The position numbers and the translations under genes were made by a program. Positions 41,901 to 53,752 of a DNA stretch of 64,000 nucleotides are shown in pieces. Each line of letters starts with the position of its first letter. Positions within the stretch are counted from its first letter, which is position 1. The DNA comes from Cruorifilaria tuberocauda. Its lineage: Eukaryota; Nematoda; Chromadorea; Rhabditida; Onchocercidae. The stretch lies in NCBI GenBank assembly GCA_013365365.1, contig JABVXU010000315.1, positions 1 through 64,000 of the forward strand, written 5' to 3'. The notes under the pieces are model-generated. The model had not been told where the DNA came from. It searched no databases and saw only the letters and a program-made list of their open reading frames with translations.

Positions 41901-44900
41901 TTTAAAAAAAAAATTGACATCTGATATGTCATGTCTGAAATTATAAATGAGATGCATAATAAAATCATTACTGCAGTTGAGTTAACGAAACCAGTTCTAA
42001 AACTGATAATCTGAACTGATCGGTTCATAAATCTGTACTCGTTATCTTCAGGACATTCCTTTTGCTTCACTTTACCTTTTCGTCCTTTTCAGTTTAATTA
42101 ATTTTGGCTTTTTTCTAGAGAGAAACTGGTGGTATCACAAAAATTCCTTTCAGATTAAAAAAACAATAAAAAACTGGAAAGTTTTTTTCTCAATTATCAA
42201 AATAATGCAAGAAAACAAATTTATTCTTTTGTGCCAATTGAATGTTTGAGCTTGAAGTCTTTTTTCTTAAATAAAAATATTTATTAAAGATGATAAATCA
42301 CATAGAAGAAACAATAACTGTGATGATTTTAATAATTGATAATTTTTTTTTCAGGAAGATCGAATGTAAATTAACCATTTTAAAACTAATGAACTATCTT
42401 CGAATCAGAAATAAATCAAAACGAGTTCATCAATTTTAATAATCAAAAAATACAAAATATAATTTCATATCAAAAATTATTAGAATGAAAGAACCAATTT
42501 TAATAAAAATTAATTAATGAAAAGTTGGAAAAAGCGATATATTATGAAATCAAAAGACAGTAATCAAATGATTTAATAGGAGATTCTGTGAATCTAATAG
42601 TTTTTTGAAAACGTTATCTGTTATTTTAACTAATGCTAAATTGTAGATAGCTTAGATCTGTAATTATATGCTTAAAGAGCCAAAGGTTGAAGAAAATATT
42701 AATTACTTTCGATAAGTTACTTTGTAAAATTTTTAAATCTCAAAATTTCTAAAATAAAAATAATTCTAATTGAATTTCTTTTTTGTTTTTCAGTAATAAG
42801 AGGACTGAAATACCATAAAATCATTGATTTCCGCTTGTGTTATTTTTATTATTCGCACTGAATTTCTTCTCAACGGAAATCTTTTTTTCTCGCGTGCAAC
42901 AATTTTCAACAATAATTTCAAACAAAAAACTATCACACCATTTTGTTCGGCAATAAATCACTGATTGAAAAGAGAAAATGATGAAATATGATGCAATTGA
43001 AGAGTTTGAATAGGCGAAGGTCATCACCTTTATCAGTGAGTCATCATCACTTTATCAATGTAATTATGTTTGAGAAATTTGTGAAATAAATGACCGCTCC
43101 AATTGACCCTCTTTTAAATTTGTCCTCATTCATCTCGTTGTTGTACTTGTAATGAGCTAAATTCGACAATTTATTACTTCATGCAATCAGCGATTAGTTC
43201 TCTGATGAGACTTTATAACGGACAGAATGGATGATTAATAGCTCCAACCTGTCTCATTAATCTAAGGATTTGTTAATACATGTAACAACAGGTAAGTAAT
43301 CGATGACAGTTGTGGAAAAGTTAATTGTTCTCATTTTCGTCTTTTTTTGCTCATATCATAATTTGATTGAGTGATGAAATTATTTACTACCATTTGCTTA
43401 TGTTCACTATAACCGCCCAAATTCTTTTTCAAAAAAGGTATAGAGTGAATGAGAATTATAATTGCATGTTTAACGCGTTTAATTTGAAATAAAATTTCGA
43501 AATTTCAAATCATCCGATATAATTGCTACAAATCTTCACTATTTTTCTTCTTCAATCATTGAATCTCTTTATAATTTTGAAAATCTTCATAATCATCAAG
43601 TATTTCAGCAACTTTTGGCTATTTTTCTCATTATAATAAGTAATAAGTTTATTTCTGTAATTTTGCCGAATTTCAAACTATAAATGTCAGATCCTACTTA
43701 GCAATTCCTGATTTTCTCCTTTTCATTTGATTTGATTACCATAACCTTTACTAGCAAAATGTAAATAAAAATGAAAATTATCGTATTAGTGTAAATTGTG
43801 ACATTTAAATTTACAGTAATTAAGTATACATTAAATCAGATCAGAATAATTCGGCATGTCAATAAAGTAATTCGAAAATAATTAATTCATAAATAATTAA
43901 GCAATAAATTTTTATTAGTCTATTCACTTATTTCATTTTATCACGTAAGCTTTTTCTATTATTTACTTGCAAAAGCATAATAAAATCTAGGATATGAGTA
44001 AACAAAATATCGCGCATCTCATTCAATCTTTCTGTTTGGTCATTTCTACATTTACTGGACGATAATTGACGACCAGTGGCCAATTTCCTGTTTACATCTA
44101 ACCGATAAATATTTGAATATTAAATGAATGTGAAGAAATATAGGAAGGAAATAAGCGTTAGCAGAACAGATGCCTGTTATTCCGTAGACTTTGGTTCGAT
44201 TTCTAGAAGCTATCCTGCCAAGAGAGTACATTAGGTTAGAGTACCCAAAGCTGAGAATAATAGTAAATTCTGAGGAATTATTTTGTTATCGTCTTTTTTA
44301 ACAGAAAGGAGAAAAAATGGGGATAGAATACGAAAAGACATTAGGATGTGCAAAAAGAGTTCTTAATTTGAGGAGAATGAAAAAGGAATAAATGATTTAT
44401 GCTAACCAAAGATAACCAATCAGAAATGGTTATTAGCGTTCATTAAATGGTGAAAAATATTGAGGAGGAAGAAGAGATGTGTAAGATACATAAGAAATTT
44501 GACAAATTATTGGTATCTTTCAGTATTATCAACCCATAAGGCTGACGAGGTCAATTGTTCAATGTTTCCTTTCATTTTCCAGGCTAATTTACGTTTAAAA
44601 ATCATTACAGCTTGTGGATTTTCTCATTTTTTCTTTCTCATTAGAAATATTCTAATTATGCATTCAAATTAAGGTAGTCTTTAAATAAGTTCTAAAAGTG
44701 AAGGTAATTAAAGCTGCATTCTTTAACTCTGTAAAGTTAGAAGAGTACTGTTTGGAAGTGGTAAGTCTATTCGATATACCAATCAGATAGATATTACCAT
44801 TTCATATAATTATATATTAAATAAACTTTGATCATCGAATGCTGACTGGAATTTTGTACATTTTTGTTTTTCTACTTCTTTATTGAAAACAAGAAATAGA

Positions 44901-46562
44901 ATTTAGCTTATTGATAATGAAATTTAAATCGTGAATAAAAAACGAATAGTAGTTCAGTGACATTTCCCACTACAATGTGCCTCATTTTCAAAAGTAAGTT
45001 ACTTTATGAATTTCGGAATAATTAAGAAACATTCCTTTTTTTAATCAATCAGTAAATACTAAATATAATTCATAATGGTGAAAATATATTTTCCATTTTC
45101 CTCTTTTATAAATCGGATTTATCCTACAAAAAGCAAATTTATATATTCCTTGTCATTAGTGCATGGAGTTGTTTAATTAAAATTAGATGAAAATGAGTAT
45201 AAAAAGAGATTAGAATTTAGGTAATCGGAAAACCCATCTGATGTCAAGTCCTTCTTCTCAGGCTTTTCCAGACTGTTAATTTCGATTCAATTTTAACTTT
45301 TCACGTTATGATATATCGATTTCATCCCATTATCTCATTGCAACAATATTGTTTGTTGATCAACCAAACTCGGATGATAAGTTATTATTAGAAGAGTACA
45401 TTTAGCATAAAACTGGAGAAAGCTAGTTCAGCTTAATTGTGACCCACTTCTAAGAGATGGCTAGTATCAAGAGTTCCCAAGGATGATCCATATGTCAATG
45501 TACGATCTATCTGTGCTAACATCTTCCTAATTAAAAGAATTTTTATTTTTTGATTCTCTAAGGCAAATGGCACGTGTGATAGTCATACCAGATGGGTGAT
45601 TGATATCCTAGATTTGTAAAAAGCATTTGGTTCGTTCTGAACAACTTGTAAACCAAATACGTCACGTAAATCAATTACATGATGTTATTGTATTCGCTAT
45701 TACGGATAATAAATAGTGGCATAAGAACATTTGATCGTTCCGTAACGACGTATAGAATTCAAATTTTATCTTGAAAAACTAAAGTATGAATCATTTGGAC
45801 CTTCAAGGATGGGCACAATTTTTCCTATAAAATCTTTTTATAAAGGATTCAAAAAAGGATACTTCCAATACTTGCTCAAATAATTCAGTGGTTTAATTAA
45901 CGAATAACAGTAACTATCAGCCCGAATGTTGTATGAATATATAGGTTAGCTTTTGGTTCCGATGACCAATACAGGTTCCACTTTCTGCCTGGCCTTGTCC
46001 CAGGACTTAATTCAAAAATATTTTGGAAAAAGAAAATGACGAAAGCTATGCAGCATAATCAGGTTAAGGTAGAGAGCATTCCTTTTTCAAGTTGTGATTA
46101 CGATTAATTCTGTTGGGTTAGACAAACAGCCTGCAATTTTACCTTGAAATAATTGTCATTAACTCTGGAAATGGTATCTTATAACTTGAACCGAGGACGG
46201 AATGAACAGCTTTACAAATAGCTATACAAAATCTGTTTTCAGCTGTCTGGCTCATGGCTCATGGTTCCAAAACCATTTTAATTGAAAGGGTTGAAGATAT
46301 CCCGATCAATACTTGACCTGAAAGTTATAACTTCTGGCACTTTCAAAAAAATATTAGAAACTTTTCCTACGAGGAATATCAAGCAGTGATCAGTTCCTTG
46401 TACAGAAAATTTTACAAAAATTTCAACTTCTGTTTTATAGATTAAATGAATTTACTTATTTCCTGCTTCCAATCAAGCTATTACCATCCACACTTTACCA
46501 ATTTTTATTATGAATTATTATGAAAATAAGATAGGCAAACAGATCACAAAATAACTGCTATA
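35918..46562. other. 10.6-kb gene-poor region
   Basis: I found no confident gene between the ATG14 stop and the PPIL4 stop. Most of it is AT-rich, with poly-T tracts and a small CT run near 40280-40300. A 140-codon minus-strand frame at 40221-40643 and a short plus-strand frame at 41580-41819 with a hydrophobic start were considered and not accepted. From about 44150 to 46450 the sequence looks less AT-rich and more complex, without intact frames, as a decayed gene or mobile element might. No element family could be named. Confidence 0.5.
46504..46509 (-). promoter_or_regulatory. Candidate poly(A) signal of PPIL4
   Basis: AATAAA on the minus strand, about 54 bp beyond the PPIL4 stop codon. 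The distance suits a nematode 3' UTR. Cleavage itself cannot be seen. Confidence 0.5.
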
Positions 46563-49500
46563 TCAATGTCGGTATGATTGTTGATGCCCACGAGTTTCAC
46601 GGCTTTTTGATTGCTGATGTGCACGAGTTTCACGGCTTCTTGAACGTTGATGCTTATGTGCTTTACGACTTGTTAGCCGTTCATGCCGATAAGATCGTAA
46701 ATGTTTCCTATGATCTGGTGAGCTAAATTATTTTTGTATAGATATCCAAAGTAAACAAATAGTGAAGAATGAAAAACAATAAAATCGAAGAACTTATAGC
46801 AAAACACAAACCCTGAGCTTCTTCTTGAATGTTGCTTTATCCTTTCATCCGAATGGATTTTTTTTTCTTCCTCATTACGTTTCTCTACCTTCAATTTCTC
46901 TACGTCTGACTTCTGAAAAGTAGCCAGACGTTGCTAAATATTTCAAGATTTTATTTCTTTACTACTCATATTACACCATAGACCATACAAATTAACAAAA
47001 TCTGTGTGGATACAACCGGAAAGTTTCCTAATGTCCGAGGAATGAAGGAGGTCTATACACTAAATCACTACCATTAAGAAACAGTCGACATCGATAATAG
47101 AAATCAAAATCCTACGCCCTGCTTTATCTGACATCAAAAGAAAATTAAAATAAAATCCTGAGATAAGTTCATCAAAATCCACATAATTCTACTCTCCATT
47201 CACAATCCACCTTCTTTACACTTTTTTGACTTTCTTTTCACAGTACTGGAATATTATTTCAACCATGAATACTAACCTCCGCAACATTTGACTTGTATGC
47301 TCGTTTTTCCAATTCTAAAAGGAAAATATTGGTAATTAAAATATTGGTCGTTGAAATTAAATCTTTAAGATGCAAGTTTTGCAAGTTAATCATTTTCCAA
47401 ACAAGGCAGATTTTTACGAATACAAGCAAAATTTATAATGCATAATTTATAATTACGTATTAATACTTTCCATATCAAATTTACATTGATTTTTACTTGT
47501 AATGTTTCCACTGGTCAGAAAGTAATGATTTTAAATATAGAAGTTGAAAACCAGAAAAATGAACTAACAAAGAATTGAAAGCATAATTTAGAAAAACATT
47601 CAGCTAAACAAATGAAAGTGAATTCACAACATCAAGATATTCTAGTAGCTTCTATACCACTTGCAAGTTAAAGAACATTCGGTAACCCCGATGTTCTCTA
47701 ACCTACAGGTGATATAGCAAAAACTTAGAGATTACCAAATATGGGTTGATAGGAACCCCTCGACTAGACTGTCACTGAAGAGCAAATCGTACACAATCGT
47801 ACTCATAAAATTAAAACAAGAGTCTCGATATATGGTTATAACAATTCTTGTGTTAAGTTATATAGGTATATCAAATAATTCATAAAAATTCAATCCTTGA
47901 AATGTCTTTGTAATCTAATCACTTTGTTAACAAATTTTTTATTCAGCATAAGCTTATACTATCTTCAAATCCTTCAGTATGATTAAAAACAGAAAATATT
48001 ACGCTTCTTTAACCATCCTCAAATAATCTATTATGTAAATTTTACAGGCACAACAATACTGAAAAAAGTATATGATGAAATCCAGAATCGCCTGTGCCGT
48101 ATTATTTATCACTGGATTGACGGAAAATATTGGCCAAATATACAAAGGAAAGAAATGGGTACCGCCCAGGATGAATCCAGACTTATTTCCAGTAAGTTAG
48201 AACAAACAACATATGACTTTGTCTTGACTGAATTCTCTACAGATAAAGTCATTAATTGTTATTTCTTGACGTTCAGTTCAATTTTCTGAGCAATACTGAA
48301 AAGTTTTGAAGATTTTCTGAAATTTGAATCAACATTAACTACTGTTTACTATAGGAGCCCGAATTCGACTCATCATCTCCAGAATGCATACCGTACCGTG
48401 AACCTTGCGGTTTCTACAGTTTCACCATTAACGGTTATCCGCCATTAAAATGGGTCAAATCTTGGTCAGTTGCCATACAATCTTTTTTTAAAGTAGCTTG
48501 CATCTATCATTGAATTTTTTCCGTAAATAAGCGCTTAAATAAAATTTCTAAATTCTACTTCTCCTCTTTTCATCCTTGTTAATTCGGCTCTTCTATTCCA
48601 TGCGCTTATCTATCACTCAGTGAATTCTAAGCGAGTTGAAGCAACTAAGCCCAACTTTGTTCCCTATTTCAAAATTAGTTTAAGAGTACAAGAAAGCAAA
48701 AACCAAATCCACTAAATTTTGAGCAACTTCATATAATTTCGGCTTTATCTTCATTATATTAAGCTCTGTACAATGTTAAATTTTTATTTTGTTCATGTAT
48801 GATACATAAATCTAAAGAAAATCTACAGAACTTGTTGTCTTATTCCATTGATTTATTACCGAGATCCCTGTATCATCCATGCAATATTGTAATAAAAAAA
48901 GTTAATTTTCATGATTTAAAAAATTTTTTCAGGTGCAGATGCGATAAAGATCACATATGTACGTATGAACGAACAGATATGAAAATGCGTATTTATCGAC
49001 ATTCCTGTACTCCAAAAGATTCCAAAGATTACGACTGAATTTCCTAGTTTTTTCTTAATTCATTTCTTAACGAATGATTTAGTTGTTGAGTGTGTGTATG
49101 CTGTGTGTAACGAAAGAAATCTCCCTTTACCAAATTCAAACATCATTCTCTATGAAGGATTTCATATGCACAGCATATTTTGTGCTTCTTTATGAAAGAA
49201 AAACCGAACTAGGATACAAAAAAGCTATAATGCAACAATATTTCATTTTGATGTGGATTGCAAAAAAATATTTTATCAAAAAAAGGTATTTTTCGTTGTG
49301 TAATTATTCGATTCTAATTCATGACCAATTTTCCCATATAAAAATTAGTAGATCCGATTCTTTTCTCATTCTCCTCCCTTCCCAACAAATGTGAGAGAAT
49401 CGTGGAATAAAAATAGAGAGTGAGAGAAAATGGAGAAAGATTTGCTAATTACGGTGTGCCCAGTTTCATTTTTGAATGCTTTGTGGATTTTCCAAAAATG

Positions 49501-52500
49501 AAAGGAATGTGCATTAACTCTTTTTTGTGTTTCAAAATTTTTTGGCAAAAATAGTCCCTACTTTAAGTAGAAGGGGAAACCCGTTATACCAAGAAATAAC
49601 CTTGAAAAAGTGCCCTCTTTCGCATAAACGGGAAAAAAATCATTAAAAAATAAATTTAAATATGCCACATAAAAATTATGTATCATGTTACTTTTTCGAT
49701 TATTTTTCATGTTTTAAAAAATTTTTGATCCGTATATTTTCTTACAAACCATACTGTTAACAATTGTATATTTAAGTTATTAACTCATTTCCAAAGATCT
49801 ACTTCTGCATTGAATTTCTTTATGACATCCATTTATTTTATTTAGTTCTCAACACGTATCTTGATCTCATGCTATTACTGCGATAGTCGTGTTCAGAGGT
49901 TAGATAAACGTGTTTTTTGATACTTTAATCTTATCCATGATGAGACAGCTATGAAAACGTAATATGTAAAATTAGTCTATTCCTAGGGAAATATATTCTT
50001 CAAATATTTAAGAACATACTTGAGATCAATAGGATCTAAGACTAACAGCATCGAGATTATCATTTAAATAAAATTCTAGACGCGAGTTATGAATTTTGCT
50101 TAAATTAGATCAACTATAAAGTCTATCAATAAGCAAATCGCTTACCGCTCTTTCTTTTCCACTGGTAATTTTTCGCAACAGATTGAGAGAAATCAACATG
50201 AATTCGTCTATCATCGATTAATACATTATCCATCTTGAAATAAGCGTTTTCACAACTTTGAACCTGGCAATGCAGAAAATAAACAAGAAAAAAATAGCCA
50301 ATTCATACATTTTTAAATTTGTAGTTTCCCACTCTCAAGTGACCTTCAAAGTCAATTTTTGATTCCATAAGGCATTAATTACGTTGACGTAACGGCAAGA
50401 AATAAAGTTGCCGATCTCCAATACTTTCAATGTCATTATTGAGATCAAGTTAAGCTCTTTCTTTGGAAACGGTCATCATTGTTGGTGCTAATCCTGAACT
50501 AGGCATACCTTTTATGAGCAAGATGTTTTTCAACTCAAATATTACTTAGAACTAAGCGAAGATCTGTGAGTATAAATGGATTTGAAAGGTTAACCTTCTT
50601 CAATTTAACCCCAAAAAAGCAAATTACGCTGAATTACGGCATTAAGTTAAGCTCTGAATCTGAGCAATCCATCTTGTACATCTTTGGTTTTAATTAATAC
50701 TATTTTTAATATCTTACCTCTTCAAATTCGATAAATGCATACTGCAATGAAGCACCTGTCTTTCTATCACGAATGATTTCACAACATTTTATTTTTCCAA
50801 ATCGAGAAAAAATAATTTCGAGGTCCTGAAATGATAAAAAAATTTAATATGCAAAATCATAGAAATCTAATCGCAAAAAAAATCATTTAATCAATACTTA
50901 CTTCATCAGTGGTAATTGGATTCAATTTGCACACGAACAGAACATTATCAGGTGGCTTCTCGTCTGCATAATGCAAATCACCCACCTAAATTTAAAAAAT
51001 GTAAGATTTACTCGTTAACATAATAAAATAATTGCTCCCTAATTTGAATATTATTAACGATGTCGGATCATTCTATGTGAGATTGCTTGAAATAGTTGAA
51101 GTTACATTACTACACATTTAATCAACCTTAATCAAATATTCAATGATTGATTAGAATATCGCTGCTTTTTCAGTCAAAGTAATTATATAGAATGAAAACT
51201 TGCAAACCAAAAGAAAAAAGAGAGAGCATACCATTTCCAAAATTTGTGCCTGAGCAGCCATATCTTTGGTTTCAATTTCCTTTTGTATTTCTTCTTCCGT
51301 TTTACCTTCTTCCTCATTCAATACCTGATCCAACGCAATCTGAGAAACCTGTAATTTGGAGTGCAACAAAATTATCGAGAATCTTCATTTTATTGTAATG
51401 CATCTTCTGGTACTTACATAGTCGTATGTATGAAAACATTCACTGCATCAAGTTCTCAACAAAAGTGATACCCATACTTCATTAAAATAGTTCATAGAAG
51501 AAATTAAAATTAAAAAACGAAATTAAAATAGTTCACAGAAAAATTGATCACAAGAATAGGTGAAAGGATATGATGCATTTAACACTTTGAGTTCCTCAAA
51601 ATCAAAAAAGTTAAAAGCATTAGGCAAAACAGAAATTTTTTAAAACATAATTGACTTACATTAAGGAGGTCAACTGTTGGTGATGGAGATCTGCTCGGGA
51701 AGCGGAGTTGTTTAGGATCATCAAAAGGATCATCCAATATAACTGTATGAGCTATCCTGTAACATGAAAAAAGTTCAAGAAATTTAAATAACTGTTAAAG
51801 AATTCAGACTAAAAATATGCAGCAGTTGCCTCAAGAGTAGTAGAAAATATAATAATTTTCATAAAATAAACATAAAAATTAAGAAAAAAGACCAACGCAC
51901 CGTATGTCTCGAAATGGCCTGTTTTGCTCGTCGCAAATCTCTTGATTCAGTTTTTCTAACGTGTCTAATCCTTCAGTTACTTGCCCAAAAATAGTGTGCT
52001 TTTCATCCAAATAATCTAAGTTGTCACCTAGGATGAGCAACAATTACCAACAAGCATCAACAAGATTTAAAATTACAAAGTCGGCAGTTATTTACCATGC
52101 AATTTGAGCATCAGTATTAGCAAACCTAAAGTGATGAAAAATTGACTGCCAAGCATGTTAGCACCATTATTAACCATCGATACGATACCGATTCTGGTAT
52201 GGCGTAATTTTGGAACAAGTTCTGGCTCGAAATAACGTGCTCGATCACCATATAAACGACTGAAAACAAATGACATAAGTTGCAACCAGAATAACATTTA
52301 AAAATAAAAAATAATATTGAAACTCACGCAAATACCGATTCTCCACCATTGCCTGTACCAGTTGGGTCTCCCGTCTGAACAATGTAGTTTTGCTGTAAGA
52401 CATAAAATTAAAATGATCCAGTTGATTACAGCTTGAAGAATAAATTTATAGAATATATTTTAAAAAGTAATGCATTCATATACAAGATTATAATCTGCAT

Positions 52501-53230
52501 AAGACTATCATGGAAGGTACATAAACTGAACAACCCAGATAGACAACTATATGATCAATAAGAAATATATAAAATTGAAAAGAATACGTAAATAATTTGC
52601 AAGTTGCCTACATAATAAATTGTCTCCAGTATATTCGATTTGAGAGGTTAATGTCTAATTATAAGCAAAAAGGAAGTGACATATCTATGAAGATACCTCG
52701 ATCGCATGAAACTGGCAAAAGTTGTAATATTTCAATTTGCACAACTTCAAAAAGTTGAGACAACCTGAAAAACTCCAGAATTCGTAATATTTTCTTCACG
52801 AAAATTAGTTTCATTACTGTTTCAATTATGTGAACAAAAGTGACAATGGCATGAATATGATGATAGTATCGAGATAAGCAGAATAGAACTCTAGAAACAT
52901 TAGAACTTATTGGAAATAGTACAATACCGATAAGATCTTACAATACATCTAACATAACACCGGAACTATTTGCACTGCTTTTTTGAATTAGATGGAAGCT
53001 GAGCATCAATATCCTTCAATGATTCTAAAATCTCTAATCAATAAGTTTAATCCAATCCCGCTTCGCGCTATTTAAATTATATCAAATCCTAAAGCTTCTT
53101 CACCCATTTGATGAAAATACTTTCAATCCGCGAAGTATACTTCAGCCGAATGAAACTTACATCTCGGACGTTCTTTCACGAACAAGTCAATGACAATATC
53201 ACCAACCGTCGTTTCAACCAACACTGCCAT
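46563..53230 (-). CDS. PPIL4: PPIL4: cyclophilin-RRM nuclear protein
   Basis: Predicted 428-residue nuclear cyclophilin-like protein with an RNA-binding domain, linked in other animals to splicing. Exons in coding order: 53230-53161, 52764-52697, 52392-52328, 52259-52126, 52027-51901, 51756-51660, 51348-51232, 50985-50902, 50825-50718, 50263-50146, 47314-47277, 46912-46812, 46722-46563; all phases agree. The N-terminal cyclophilin fold (about 1-165) has [27 protein letters not shown] and SMVNNG, closely matching human PPIL4. A linker with [10 protein letters not shown] follows. The RRM (about 238-316) shows RNP2 LFVCKL and RNP1 LQYAFIEF. The tail is basic and RS/RE-like, ending in three 11-residue repeats. 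The usual cyclophilin active-site Arg is replaced (FHAIE at 42-46), as in human PPIL4, so isomerase activity may be weak. Human PPIL4 is 492 residues. Acceptors at about 53283 and 53299, with no coding exon upstream, suggest trans-splicing. Confidence 0.95.
46572..46670 (-). repeat. Three 33-bp coding repeats in the PPIL4 tail
   Basis: Three consecutive 11-codon units (46670-46638, 46637-46605, 46604-46572) encode [22 protein letters not shown] and [11 protein letters not shown]. The second and third are nearly identical and the first is degenerate. They form the C-terminal RS/RE-like tail, a type of region often bound by splicing factors or phosphorylated by SR kinases. Confidence 0.85.
47651..47716. 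repeat. Imperfect hairpin in PPIL4 intron 10
   Basis: An inverted repeat of about 30 bp per arm (47651-47682 and 47688-47716) surrounds a loop of about 5 bases. The inner part pairs AGAACAT-CGG with CCG-ATGTTCT, and outer pairing continues with a few mismatches, weakly extending to about 47641 and 47726. It lies between PPIL4 exon 11 and the nested gene. It could be a small-RNA precursor, a foldback element or chance. Confidence 0.6.
48072..49038 (+). CDS. Small secreted six-cysteine protein, nested in PPIL4 intron
   Basis: Predicted 111-residue secreted protein, not recognised by family. Exons: 48072-48191, 48355-48464 and 48933-49038, with consensus borders and agreeing phases. Residues 1-22 look like a signal peptide ([10 protein letters not shown] core). 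The mature part of about 89 residues has six cysteines at 51, 58, 78, 80, 86 and 102, consistent with three disulfides, and conserved-looking aromatic stretches such as PCGFYSF and WCRC. The gene lies entirely inside the 2.8-kb intron 10 of PPIL4 on the opposite strand. Two ATGs in tandem (48072 and 48075) could each start it. The even spread of cysteines, the signal peptide and three in-phase exons argue for a real gene. Its role is unknown; an extracellular or excretory-secretory protein is the natural guess. Confidence 0.72.
49039..50145. other. Rest of PPIL4 intron 10 after the nested gene
   Basis: No conserved exon seen. A plus-strand frame at 49083-49394 lies directly after the nested gene and probably is its 3' UTR. 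It has no domain and is rich in AT-driven residues. AATAAA at 49406-49411 could end that transcript. Confidence 0.5.
49406..49411 (+). promoter_or_regulatory. Candidate poly(A) signal of nested gene
   Basis: AATAAA about 370 bp after the stop codon of the nested secreted gene. This is the first clear hexamer I noticed downstream, but other variant signals are possible. Confidence 0.3.
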
Positions 53231-53752
53231 ATATTATAAAAGCATGAAGAACGACAAAAAATTTATTCGCTTCTGAATTAAGCTGAAAATCCTTTCAACT
53301 GTAGAAAAAAGAAGTCCACAAAATTCGGCTTACTATGATTCAGGGCCTTCATATTTGAATATTTATTTATCCAAAATTCTACTAGAATTCCTTCTATGAT
53401 CTATTTATACTTGTCCCCTCAGTCTTCGAAGAACAGTGAAAATTATCTGGATTACGTAGCGATTTTGGAAAGTAAAAATAATTTCAAAATGAAAGGCAGC
53501 TACAAACCATCCGTTACTTGATTTCAATTCACGCAATGTCACAATATTTTATGAAAATGAAAATTCGGATCCATTCAAAATTCTACAGATAACAATTTTA
53601 TTCTAAAGAGATCTTCAAACATTGTAGCAATAATATTAAAACTGCACAAAAAGAGGGTTAGTTATTCGAGAATCTTCTTTGGAAAAAGTTTTATACAAAA
53701 AAAAAAAACTCAAAATGAGATTTACAAATTTCATGGAATATCAAAAAGTGTA
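53231..53752 (-). promoter_or_regulatory. INTS11-PPIL4 intercistronic region
   Basis: 522 bp separate the INTS11 stop from the PPIL4 start, both on the minus strand. A minus-strand AATAAA lies at 53597-53602, about 150 bp past the INTS11 stop. Acceptor-like CTACAG (near 53299) and TTTTCAG (near 53283) lie just ahead of the PPIL4 ATG with no coding exon before them. The order of poly(A) signal, then a spacer of about 300 bp, then a trans-splice-like acceptor is the layout of nematode operons. Confidence 0.45.

Noticed and set aside
44165..44225. GGTTCGATTTC resembling a tRNA T-loop
   Set aside because: The flanking five bases do not form a T stem and no acceptor stem or anticodon arm could be drawn.
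49083..49394. 103-codon frame after the nested secreted gene
   Set aside because: No acceptor links it to the gene, no domain, composition typical of AT-rich non-coding DNA. Probably 3' UTR.
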